From a virus: a DNA stretch of 36,791 nucleotides. The notes beneath the pieces are model-generated. The model did not search any database and was not told the origin of the DNA. It saw only the letters and a program-made list of their open reading frames with translations. The DNA is taken from positions 1-36,791 of the IMG/VR virus record IMGVR_UViG_3300003635_000012; one strand, given 5' to 3'. Below, one piece after another: positions 28,732 to 36,781 of the stretch (positions are counted from its first letter, which is position 1; each line of letters starts with the position of its first letter). A program made the translations under genes and the position numbers.

Positions 28732-29262
28732 ATGAGTGAAACACACAAATGCGACCGTTGTGGTGGAGAGTTTGAAACAGCCGGTGGAATGGCTCGACAC
28801 AAGTCATGGACTCATTACAATCCGTGGGACGATGAGCGAGTTCTACGGACGCTTTACTACGATGAGTTAATGTCTATGCAGCAGATTGCTGATGAATTGG
28901 ACTGTTCCTCAGACACGGTTGAACGCCGCATGAAAGAGTTTGATTTAGATAGGCGGAAAGCACCGGACGATCCAACTCGCCCGCCTTGCCATACCTTCAA
29001 CCCCTATTCAGAGGAGGTTGGGGCTGTTTATGAGAAGGCGTATTGTAGAATAGACGGCGAACTGTATCAGGCACAGATACACCGTCTTATTGCTGTCGGG
29101 CATGGGCTACTAGACCCAGAGGAGTTCTTTGATAACTCTGTTCTAATCCACCACAAGACAGAACACGGGTTAGACAACCGGCCAGACAATTTAGAACGCA
29201 TGGATCGGGGTGACCATATAAGGCACCATGAGATTTGGAAAGGTAGCGACTGTATTGACTAA
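28732..29262 (+). CDS. C2H2-HTH-HNH homing endonuclease, 176 aa
   Basis: Three modules: zinc finger CDRCGGEFETAGGMARHKSW (residues 7-27), helix-turn-helix MSMQQIADELDCSSDTVERR (47-68), and HNH (IHRLIAVGHG, VLIHHKTEHG, DNRPDNLERM, HIRHH). It interrupts the tail genes between tube protein and chaperone. Closely related in its C-terminal part to the HNH protein at 541..1008. The upstream TTG at 28711 is less likely than ATG 28732, which follows the structured leader. Confidence 0.9.
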   Translation: MSETHKCDRCGGEFETAGGMARHKSWTHYNPWDDERVLRTLYYDELMSMQQIADELDCSSDTVERRMKEFDLDRRKAPDDPTRPPCHTFNPYSEEVGAVYEKAYCRIDGELYQAQIHRLIAVGHGLLDPEEFFDNSVLIHHKTEHGLDNRPDNLERMDRGDHIRHHEIWKGSDCID

Positions 29263-29294
29263 AGCATAAACAAGTGCGTTTCTTAGGCGGTATC

Positions 29295-29795
29295 ATGTCC
29301 GAACTCACCGACGCCGAGAGAGAACAGAAGCGCCAAGAACTCATTGAAGACGCCAAGGAAACCAAGCACGAACTTGAAGCCCAAGAGAGCGAAATGCTTC
29401 AGGCCGTCGCGTCGGGCGACGACGCGATTGAAGTGGGCGATACCGAAACCGTGCAAGTCGGGGAAGTGACCGTAACCGTCAAATCCTATATGCCCGGCGA
29501 CTCGCTCAACTCGATCAAACGCGCTCAGAACCTCGCCAAGCGGGAGAACGTTGAGGCGGCGGTAGACTCTATCCATACCATGTGCGAGGGCATGACCGTA
29601 GTCACAGAACGCTTAGAGCATCCTGACAGTGGGACTGTGTTTGAAGACGCCGAACGAATCCGAGGGTTCTGGAAGGGAATGTTTAACGAGTGGGGGGTTC
29701 AGGGCTTTCAGCAAGCCGCGCAGACTGTCTTAGAACCTGCGAGCGAGGACATGGAGGAAAAGGCGGACAGCGCCCAATCCTTTCGCGGCCACTAA
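29295..29795 (+). CDS. Tail assembly chaperone, short form, 166 aa
   Basis: Analogue of lambda gpG: helical N-terminus (TDAEREQKRQELIEDAKET), an acid-rich middle and IRGFWKGMFNEWG, lying just before the tape measure. ATG 29295 is used; GTG 29274 is in frame. The frame ends TAA 29793..29795, but the next frame is open past it and encodes a second domain (see 29782..29955). Confidence 0.75.
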   Translation: MSELTDAEREQKRQELIEDAKETKHELEAQESEMLQAVASGDDAIEVGDTETVQVGEVTVTVKSYMPGDSLNSIKRAQNLAKRENVEAAVDSIHTMCEGMTVVTERLEHPDSGTVFEDAERIRGFWKGMFNEWGVQGFQQAAQTVLEPASEDMEEKADSAQSFRGH

Positions 29796-29955
29796 TCGCG
29801 GTCGGGGTTTGGCGTTAGCCTGCGAACTCACGGGGAAGACGCCGGGAGAAGTCCTAACAATGGATGAGTTGGAAGGGCAATTGCTTCAAGCCCTAGCGGT
29901 GGAACTCGAAAAGTATCGATGGGAGCAATGGAGCAAGCTGATGGGGGCCAAGTGA
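29782..29955 (+). other. +1 frame extension of the tail assembly chaperone (programmed frameshift candidate)
   Basis: After TCC TTT C (29778..29784), slipping tRNA-Phe from TTT to TTC enters the +1 frame, which stays open to TGA 29953..29955. The fused product would have 219 aa, adding GRGLALACELTGKTPGEVLT, DELEGQLLQALAVELEKY and WEQWSKLMGAK, the typical helical T domain (a tail-chaperone ending with Trp/Lys-rich helix). The region has no early start codon and no other role, which supports frameshifting. A -2 shift reaches the same frame. Confidence 0.7.
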
Positions 29956-29992
29956 CCGAATAACTAACCCTATTGATTCCATACGGTCGGGT

Positions 29993-30193
29993 ATGAACCC
30001 AACCGTCTCGCCACTCCGAAACCTTGGCGTGCGACTCCTACGGGCGATCATGGTCGTTTCGTTCAGCGGGGCGTCTCTCGCGTGGCTATCCTACACGTTT
30101 ACGAGCGATTACTACGTGTTCGTGACCGCAATGACGCTTTCAGTGATCGGCCTACTCACGACGGCCATTGTGGGGGTGTTTGATCTTGGCTGA
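29993..30193 (+). CDS. Two-helix membrane protein, 66 aa
   Basis: Two hydrophobic helices (AIMVVSFSGASLAWLSY and VFVTAMTLSVIGLLTTAIVG) after a short basic N-terminus. Its end overlaps the proposed TTG start of the tape measure by 8 bp. Position inside the tail module is unusual for a holin; it could also help inject DNA through the membrane. Confidence 0.65.
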   Translation: MNPTVSPLRNLGVRLLRAIMVVSFSGASLAWLSYTFTSDYYVFVTAMTLSVIGLLTTAIVGVFDLG

Positions 30194-31535
30194 AAGCGTC
30201 GAGGAGCTTGTCGTCGCAGCCCGGCCCGAGGGCCTTGATGAAACGGTTGACGGCCTTGGGAATATGGAGGAACAGTTTGACGAAACGGCCGGATCATTTG
30301 AGGAAACTGCCGGTCAATTTGAAGACCTTTCAAGCAAATGGGAGGGTGCATTAGGGGCGATCCTCGGTGGCCTATCGGTAGCGGTGGGTGGCCTACTCTC
30401 GACTGTTCCGGTCCTCGGCGAATTGATGGGTGGCCTTGGTGCAATCCTGAGCGCGGTCGGCTATCAAATTGACCAAGTGCTTCGGCCCGCTTTAACTCCT
30501 CTCGTAAATGGACTGTATGAACTCTCGTCGGTTGTCTTCAACCTCAACGGGTTGGCTGGCGACTTAGCAGGCATTTGGGCGACCGTTTCAACGTTCATCC
30601 TTAGTGCAGCATCGGCCGCACTCGCGTTCATCGGCTATACGCAAGGATTAGGAGCGGCATGGGCGGCAATCACGGGCGTCTTGGGGACGGCGGCAACCAC
30701 GCTTGGGGCTATTGCGTCAGCTATCGGTGGGGCCATTGCGAGTGTGATTTCTTTGCCCGCACTCTTAGCCGTAGCCGCCGCCGCGATTGTAGGCTTTGCC
30801 GCCGCTTGGATCACCAACTTCGGTGGAGTACGCGACAAAACCAAAAAGATTCTCGGGAAAATCGGCAAGTGGATCGGCGGGCTTGTCGGTGATTTCCTCA
30901 AATGGGGCGGGAATATGGTCAAAAACCTCGCCAAAGGGCTAGGGAACTTCATTTCTAACGTCGCTCAGAAAGCCGGCGAGGTAGCGGGTGCCGTGTCTGA
31001 CGCGATCACTGGACTAGTCGACGACGCTCTTACGTGGGGTGAAAACGTTGTGAAAGACTTTGCCTCTGGATTAGCGAGCCTGATTGACTGGGTGGCTACC
31101 TCTGCTAGTAACGTCGCGGATAAAGTAATCACAAATATCGGGGAGTTGTGGAAAGACGCGAAACAGTGGGGCAAAGACCTAATTGACGAGTTCGTAGCCG
31201 GGATTAAATCCAAGATACAAGCCGTCAAAGACGCCGCGAATAGGATTGCGGAAGTGGTTGACGAGCGAATGCCCGGTTCCCCGGCTGACGTAGGCCCACT
31301 GTCAGACCTTGACCAAGCCGGGCCGGGATTAGTGGATACCTTTGCGAGTGGGATGAGTAGCAGTGTCGGGACGGCGGCGAGTGCGGCGTCAGATGTTGCC
31401 GAAGCGAGTGATCCGAGTGGGTTCGGTGCCTCTCGAAGCAAACAACTTCAAGTCTATATTGACGGGCGGCAGGCATCGAGAGGTGTTGAGAAATATAACG
31501 CCGACTCAACCAGTCGCCGGGGGCGCTATTCGTAA
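30186..31535 (+). CDS. Tape measure protein, 449 aa
   Basis: Sets tail length. N-terminal coiled coil (EGLDETVDGLGNMEEQFDE), then long hydrophobic Ala/Gly segments (residues about 55-215, e.g. AILGGLSVAVGGLLSTV) and amphipathic repeats containing WGKDLIDEFVAGIKSK; ends with RSKQLQVYIDGR, as usual. No ATG fits; TTG 30186 (Met-Ala-Glu-Ser) overlaps the previous stop and is best, with TTG 30168 as alternative. It is short for a tape measure, so a tail of well under 100 nm is expected. Confidence 0.88.
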   Translation: MAESVEELVVAARPEGLDETVDGLGNMEEQFDETAGSFEETAGQFEDLSSKWEGALGAILGGLSVAVGGLLSTVPVLGELMGGLGAILSAVGYQIDQVLRPALTPLVNGLYELSSVVFNLNGLAGDLAGIWATVSTFILSAASAALAFIGYTQGLGAAWAAITGVLGTAATTLGAIASAIGGAIASVISLPALLAVAAAAIVGFAAAWITNFGGVRDKTKKILGKIGKWIGGLVGDFLKWGGNMVKNLAKGLGNFISNVAQKAGEVAGAVSDAITGLVDDALTWGENVVKDFASGLASLIDWVATSASNVADKVITNIGELWKDAKQWGKDLIDEFVAGIKSKIQAVKDAANRIAEVVDERMPGSPADVGPLSDLDQAGPGLVDTFASGMSSSVGTAASAASDVAEASDPSGFGASRSKQLQVYIDGRQASRGVEKYNADSTSRRGRYS

Positions 31536-31536
31536 G

Positions 31537-31553
31537 TAGGCAAACCGCTTTCC
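31537..31553 (+). promoter_or_regulatory. Late-type promoter box
   Basis: TAGGCAAACCGCTTTCC, 24 bases before ATG 31578. The TAG is additional to the TAA stop of the tape measure, so it is part of the box. Confidence 0.6.
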
Positions 31554-31577
31554 TTTCTGAGACGGTAGCACAGGAAA

Positions 31578-32435
31578 ATGGCTACCGCTACGCTTGAACG
31601 CGGGACTACAACCCTCTCACTTGACCTAATCACGCAAAGCGGTTCTCCCGTCGCAGGGGTTGACACCGGCAAACCCAACCTAGAGTTTCGGCGCACCGGA
31701 TCACTCAACCCCCGGAGTAGCGACCAATTCTCCGCACTCAGAACCTATACCATACTCGGCAGATTTAGAGGGTCGAACGCTTTTACTGACGCAATCAACC
31801 TAGCCACGCTTATCAAGTCTAATCCCAACGGCGAGACGATCACGCTCAATATTGATATGCCGGAATTTGACACGGATATACCCGTGGTGCCTGCGGCGAG
31901 TCAAGACGCTGCGATCAACCTCAACTTCCCGCCCGGAAAAACGAACACGGTGGAAGTAGACGTAGGACTCACGCGCGTTATCGGGACTCGCGGCGGGGCA
32001 CAACAACAAGCCACGATCCCAACCACAAGCGGGACCGGCCCAATCCAGATTACAGACGGGACAAACACAGTTGACCTAGTGCGGGACATCAACGTGTCAT
32101 GGAGCCTTGGACGGCCACAGGATACGATTCAGAAGCGCCCGACCGAACAATACCCACAGCACACGGCCAAGCAAAAAACCGCGTATGAGGCCTTTGAGCT
32201 TGGGCTACAGTTCGGTGAGAATACAGTCGCAAAGGTAAACCAACTCTCGGAAATGTTCGCCACGCAATTAGGCTATGACTCGCTCACGCTAGATTTTAAC
32301 GGGTTATACGGTCTTGGTGCGTTCGACGTAGTGCCTGACGGATCGGGGGCGCTCCGTACAGTGAGAGAAGCCGGGCGGAAAGACACGATTGTTACGCCCA
32401 CTATTAACCTCCGTCGTGTTCTATCAAACCAGTAA
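31578..32435 (+). CDS. Distal tail-like protein, 285 aa
   Basis: Strand-rich protein directly before the hub gene, in the place of Dit proteins. Begins TTLSLDLITQSGSPVAGVD and has a middle like tail-tip adaptors (TYTILGRFRGSNAFTDAINLATLI) and a final LNFPPGKTNTVEVDVGLTRV. TAA overlaps the next ATG by one base. Assignment rests on position and strand pattern. Confidence 0.7.
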   Translation: MATATLERGTTTLSLDLITQSGSPVAGVDTGKPNLEFRRTGSLNPRSSDQFSALRTYTILGRFRGSNAFTDAINLATLIKSNPNGETITLNIDMPEFDTDIPVVPAASQDAAINLNFPPGKTNTVEVDVGLTRVIGTRGGAQQQATIPTTSGTGPIQITDGTNTVDLVRDINVSWSLGRPQDTIQKRPTEQYPQHTAKQKTAYEAFELGLQFGENTVAKVNQLSEMFATQLGYDSLTLDFNGLYGLGAFDVVPDGSGALRTVREAGRKDTIVTPTINLRRVLSNQ

Positions 32436-35400
32436 TGCCAGAGTTTCAGGTCTTCCGCGACGGTCAATTTGAGGATGCCTTGTTTGACGCCGAAGTGACG
32501 GATACCTTCAACCCCTTCGGGAATTACGGAATCGCGTATATCGAAGACGTAGAAGGCAACAAATTTGACCAATACACCCGCGGGACTCGGCTAGAGTTTC
32601 ACATTGGCGACGAATTTGACGGATTTGAAAACGGCAACCTCAACGAGTGGACTGTAAACAACCTCTCGACAGCACAGGATCGCGTGTGGGCTGGGGAGTA
32701 TTCTGCCTTCGCAGACACAGTAGAAACCACACAGCCGCTCGCTTCGCAGGCGCTCTTTGACGGCACAGAAATCCCCATCTTTAGCTTTGCATTTCAAGAA
32801 ACGTCGGCTTCAAACGGCGGGGGAATCCGACTCAAGAACTCGAATGGAGACTATGAGTTAGGGATAGCGACGGATAACCCACAGTGGATTATAGACGACA
32901 ATAACGGCGAAAGTCAAGTCTATGCAGGCGACGGAACAGATAGGTGGGTCCGCTTTGAAATCTCGTTTGACTGGTTAGATAATACGTTCCGATTCAAAGG
33001 CCGAGACTATGAATCGGGCGAAGTGATCACAGAGGATACGCGCCCACTCAAGCAAGGCGTAGATATTGAGACGGTTGAGATATGGAGTTACGGCAGCGGA
33101 TGGGGTGGTGGCTCCGATATAGAGATGTGGTTTGACAACGTGGGCGACGTAATCAACCGACTCAATGGCTACGTTGTTGAAGCGAGAGGTAGGGACCGAA
33201 CTGGTTCGGACTCACTGGAAGTTGAGTGCTATAGTTTTGACCAATTCCTGCGCCGTGGGACTGTCTCAAATGACCAATCCGGCAACCTCGTTTCTGAGGT
33301 TCTACAAGATATTATTGAGACGGATACGCCGGTTTCATGGGACGGGTCAAACGTTGACGTAACCAACGACGAGCAGGTGACGCGCTCGTATCAAGGCGAG
33401 AAAGTCGAGAACGTGTTACTCTCACTCAGGAACGGGAGCGCAGGGGAAATCTTCGGCGTCACGCCCGACCTTGATTTCTATTGGCGCGAAGCCGAAAGCG
33501 GGCCAGCCCCACGGAACATAGACAATACGCAATGGTTTGATTACGACATTCCCGAAGTGGGCAAAGAGACGGTTAACGAGGTAACAGTCTACTATGCAGA
33601 CGGCGATAAGAGCGTGACCGTCTCTAACGGCACCGACAAACTCCAACTACAGGATTCAATCGGGACAGCCGATCCCGTAGGGTTCTCTATCGAAGTGAAT
33701 CGCCCGCTCATCACGGAGGTTGGAGACGCGCGGGCGGTCGGGAAAAACATCTTAGACAATCGCGCCAGCACGCTCACAGGCACCGTAACAAGCTATCAAC
33801 TCTTTGCCGCCGAACCCGGCGAAGTTCTCACAATCACAATTCCGCCGCGGGGGATTGATGCTGATTTTCGACTTGCGGAGTTATCCTATACGTGGGCGGA
33901 CGATACGGTAACGTGTACTATCGCGGAGAAAAAGGGCAATCAGGATGATATGCTGGTTCGATTGTCTGATACCGTGGGGCGAAATGAAACCCGTGGCGTA
34001 GATAGAGACGGGCCGAATACACGGGTCACAAGCACGGAATTGGGCGTTACGCTAGACGGGGAGACGTATTTAGAACAAGAGCAAGAAGACGTTAGAATCA
34101 CGAATATAGCGCGACAGAAAATTCGTGACGCATGGGGTGGGGACGGAAATCTTGACGTTACGGAACTAGCGTTAGGGGATGATCCGAGGCAAGCGCGTAG
34201 GACCGATACAGATTTATACGACGAGCAAAGTGCTGGCCGCCTACCCGTTTCAGTGTCGTATCCCGATAGTAAGACAGTTAGGTTTGAAACCGATCCAATC
34301 ACGTTCAACGCCGGAGAAATTGGACTCTATGACTCGTCGGGAGATTTGATTGTAAGATCGGCGGCAGGCTATATCACTGTCAACGGGCAAGAGCAACCGC
34401 TTCTAGTCGGCGGGAATAACGTACCGGTATACGTAGAAATCACGGTTGAAAACGACTCACAGTTTGAGTTAGGTGTGGTCACGAACGACGGCCAGACGGC
34501 CATTCGAGACATTATCGCAGACAATAGCCCGAAACTCCCGGTTGACTATGTGTATGGATCTGACGACACTCGCCCCACCGTCTCAGATACGTCTCTCGGG
34601 AACTTCACCGTTGATAGACCGCTAGACGAGATTGTTGTTCAAGACGCCCAAACTAGCGACGATTGGGAAACGATCACAGAGATAGCAGACGACCAACCCA
34701 TTCAGATAGATAACGGAGAGTTAGCAACCACGCAAACAGCCTACTGGATAGAAGCCGAAAACATGGACTCAAACGTTGGACTAACCACCGTAAGCGAGTC
34801 CAATGCGTCAAATGGGTCTGCTATCAGTATCTTTGACCAAGCACAGACCGGGCGGGCGACATTTGTAACCGATCACACAATCCCCGCGTCAGAGGTTGGC
34901 GTGGCTGTTCGATTCAGGTATCCGCCGAGCCTTTCGCGAGTCGGCGTCAACTTCGCGTTAGATGGAACATACCTCTGTTCAATCCCGCAGGGTGGAGACC
35001 CAACTACAAACAATTACCAATGGGTAGAAGAATGGCAATCTCCGAGCGAGGACCTAACGCCCGGCCAGCACAGTATTGAATTTACCGTGCCTGTTGGGAG
35101 TGCCGACGACAACTCACTCATAGACGCAATCGTAATCTTTGACCGGCGGTTTGACACTACATTAGACAACACCGTAGACGCGAATAACACACTCTCAAAC
35201 CCCGAAGCTTACCCGTCTAGCTATGACGTTGACCTAAACAATGTCGCCACTCGACGGCCGATCCAAGCCGCGCGAGTTACACAGGGTTGGGATAACACGA
35301 CCAACAATCAAGCCATTAGCCTATCAAACGACGGGAATACCTATATTACAACCAACAACTCCGAAACCGCAGACGTGACGTTTGCTAGCCCGAACGACCA

Positions 35401-35713
35401 ACTCTATACGAGGGTGACGTTCTCTAACTACACGTCAGACGCTACGACGACGCCCTCTAGTGGAGATAGCGGGCAGTCTATTTCCGCGCACACGCTCTTT
35501 AGCGACATAGACACGATCCGGCCAGAGGCAATCGGGAAAGCCAAAGTGCAAGCGTTCATCCCGCCGAACACGCAAACCGGCGCAACACTCCGAGAGGGGG
35601 GCCAACGTGCGAGTGATAACACACTCCTAACGAGAGCCGTCTTTGACGAGTTTACTATCTCACAGGATCAACGAGTCTCTAGCGACGAGCGGATCGGGTT
35701 TCGGAACAACTAG
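32435..35713 (+). CDS. Tail hub/receptor-binding protein with carbohydrate-binding-like modules, 1092 aa
   Basis: Residues 1-60 and about 235-530 look like a gp27/gpD-type hub (VFRDGQFEDALFDAEV; LEVECYSFDQFLRRG; ANKNILDNRAS-like region). Between them, residues about 62-232 form a concanavalin/LamG-like insertion (FENGNLNEWTVNN... FSFAFQETSASNGGGIRLKN ... WVRFEISFDWLDNTFRFKG). Residues about 770-905 resemble a CBM6/CBM35 module (YWIEAENMDSNVGLT to SLIDAIVIFDRRF). This combination suggests binding to glycans of the host S-layer. Promoter box at its end serves the fibre gene. Confidence 0.75.
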   Translation: MPEFQVFRDGQFEDALFDAEVTDTFNPFGNYGIAYIEDVEGNKFDQYTRGTRLEFHIGDEFDGFENGNLNEWTVNNLSTAQDRVWAGEYSAFADTVETTQPLASQALFDGTEIPIFSFAFQETSASNGGGIRLKNSNGDYELGIATDNPQWIIDDNNGESQVYAGDGTDRWVRFEISFDWLDNTFRFKGRDYESGEVITEDTRPLKQGVDIETVEIWSYGSGWGGGSDIEMWFDNVGDVINRLNGYVVEARGRDRTGSDSLEVECYSFDQFLRRGTVSNDQSGNLVSEVLQDIIETDTPVSWDGSNVDVTNDEQVTRSYQGEKVENVLLSLRNGSAGEIFGVTPDLDFYWREAESGPAPRNIDNTQWFDYDIPEVGKETVNEVTVYYADGDKSVTVSNGTDKLQLQDSIGTADPVGFSIEVNRPLITEVGDARAVGKNILDNRASTLTGTVTSYQLFAAEPGEVLTITIPPRGIDADFRLAELSYTWADDTVTCTIAEKKGNQDDMLVRLSDTVGRNETRGVDRDGPNTRVTSTELGVTLDGETYLEQEQEDVRITNIARQKIRDAWGGDGNLDVTELALGDDPRQARRTDTDLYDEQSAGRLPVSVSYPDSKTVRFETDPITFNAGEIGLYDSSGDLIVRSAAGYITVNGQEQPLLVGGNNVPVYVEITVENDSQFELGVVTNDGQTAIRDIIADNSPKLPVDYVYGSDDTRPTVSDTSLGNFTVDRPLDEIVVQDAQTSDDWETITEIADDQPIQIDNGELATTQTAYWIEAENMDSNVGLTTVSESNASNGSAISIFDQAQTGRATFVTDHTIPASEVGVAVRFRYPPSLSRVGVNFALDGTYLCSIPQGGDPTTNNYQWVEEWQSPSEDLTPGQHSIEFTVPVGSADDNSLIDAIVIFDRRFDTTLDNTVDANNTLSNPEAYPSSYDVDLNNVATRRPIQAARVTQGWDNTTNNQAISLSNDGNTYITTNNSETADVTFASPNDQLYTRVTFSNYTSDATTTPSSGDSGQSISAHTLFSDIDTIRPEAIGKAKVQAFIPPNTQTGATLREGGQRASDNTLLTRAVFDEFTISQDQRVSSDERIGFRNN

Positions 35714-35727
35714 GCAAATCGTTTTAC
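35711..35727 (+). promoter_or_regulatory. Late-type promoter box
   Basis: TAGGCAAATCGTTTTAC, ending 23 bases before ATG 35751; TAG is the stop codon of the hub gene. Confidence 0.65.
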
Positions 35728-35750
35728 TCACGGATTGAGAACGATTGTAT

Positions 35751-36488
35751 ATGCCGACACAGACGCCCCGGTTTAATTTAGACAAATACCAACCGGGAGA
35801 CGATAGTTGGTCCCATAGCGATACCGTGGACTGGTTGGATGAGTCGGCGGTAGCCCGCGGGCCGATTGCCGACCGGCCAGCGAGTGGAGACTATGACGAC
35901 GCGATGTATTATGCGACGGACCAACTCACGTTGTACCAGTGGGATGAGACTGGTACGACATGGAACGCGATTGGCGGGCTTGGAACGGAGGCAAACCCGC
36001 TCCCACAAGTGTATGCGCAAACGGTCAGTGCAGACGACGGAACGTTCAACAGCACACTCACCGATCCAGATGGTGTCTCACACTCTGGAGAGTTAAAAGA
36101 CGCATCTGATGCTCCAATCGCCGGAGGGGTTGACGAGTTGGTCGTCGAAGACCTTGCTGCAAACAGCACCAACTCCTCTGCCGTGATTAAACCAGACGGA
36201 GACGGGGGCGTTACCGTTGGGTCTGTCTCCCCGATTACTGAGTTTGGTCAAATTGACCACGGATCTGTCAGTGGCGGTTCTACGTCTGAGGTGACTGTGA
36301 CATTTTCAGATTCGTACTCAGACATCCCGCTGGTGTTCACCACACTCGTCACGACTGGATCGTTCACAGGATCAGTTCCGACAGTAATCTTATCAATATC
36401 TACAAGCGATTTCGTCTCTCAAGTCGATAATGACACGAGCAACCCCGTCGACCACAGCAATACCCCGTACTTGGTGATTGGTCAATGA
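35751..36488 (+). CDS. Tail fibre/receptor-binding protein, 245 aa
   Basis: Begins TPRFNLDKYQPGDDSWSHSD, the usual N-terminus of halovirus and phage fibre proteins that attach to the tail tip, followed by ADRPASGDYDDAMYYATDQL. The C-terminal 80 residues (SGGSTSEVTVTFSDSYSDIPLVFTTL) look like an H-type-lectin/tail-spike binding domain. Start ATG 35751 fits the promoter; the TTG at 35745 is less likely. Confidence 0.75.
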   Translation: MPTQTPRFNLDKYQPGDDSWSHSDTVDWLDESAVARGPIADRPASGDYDDAMYYATDQLTLYQWDETGTTWNAIGGLGTEANPLPQVYAQTVSADDGTFNSTLTDPDGVSHSGELKDASDAPIAGGVDELVVEDLAANSTNSSAVIKPDGDGGVTVGSVSPITEFGQIDHGSVSGGSTSEVTVTFSDSYSDIPLVFTTLVTTGSFTGSVPTVILSISTSDFVSQVDNDTSNPVDHSNTPYLVIGQ

Positions 36489-36781
36489 CTCAAGAAGAAG
36501 CTGAAAGTTGGATTGAGAGTAATCTCCCAACGACTGATCGAAGGGGCAAACAGTGCGTCTACGTCACCCATGACACCGATGGGACTACTGACTGTTCGAT
36601 TTGCGGTCGCCCGCACGACCCAACGACAGAATACCATACTGTTAAATCTCTAACAGATCAGTATCACGAGGAAATCAGTTCGGAGTTGCCCAACGACGCG
36701 TCCTCTGTCGCAGATGCTGCTGCTAAGGCGGCGGCGTCAAAAGGCCAGGGTCACGAACGTTTTTTCGAACAAATCCAGTGA
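36485..36781 (+). CDS. Zinc-binding protein, 98 aa, spans the junction
   Basis: ATG 36485 overlaps the fibre stop by 4 bp. CVYVTHDTDG and DCSICGRPHD supply Cys/His ligands near residues 24-44, and a C-terminal Ala-rich helix (ASSVADAAAKAAASKGQGH) follows. Its 3' end is repeated at 1..89 by the assembly overlap. Might chaperone the fibre as it is coupled to it; no family recognised. Confidence 0.75.
   Translation: MTQEEAESWIESNLPTTDRRGKQCVYVTHDTDGTTDCSICGRPHDPTTEYHTVKSLTDQYHEEISSELPNDASSVADAAAKAAASKGQGHERFFEQIQ

Noticed and set aside
30168-30185. Tape measure start at TTG 30168
   Set aside because: It would overlap the membrane-protein gene more deeply; TTG 30186 gives the usual short overlap and a Met-Ala-Glu-Ser start. 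Not excluded.
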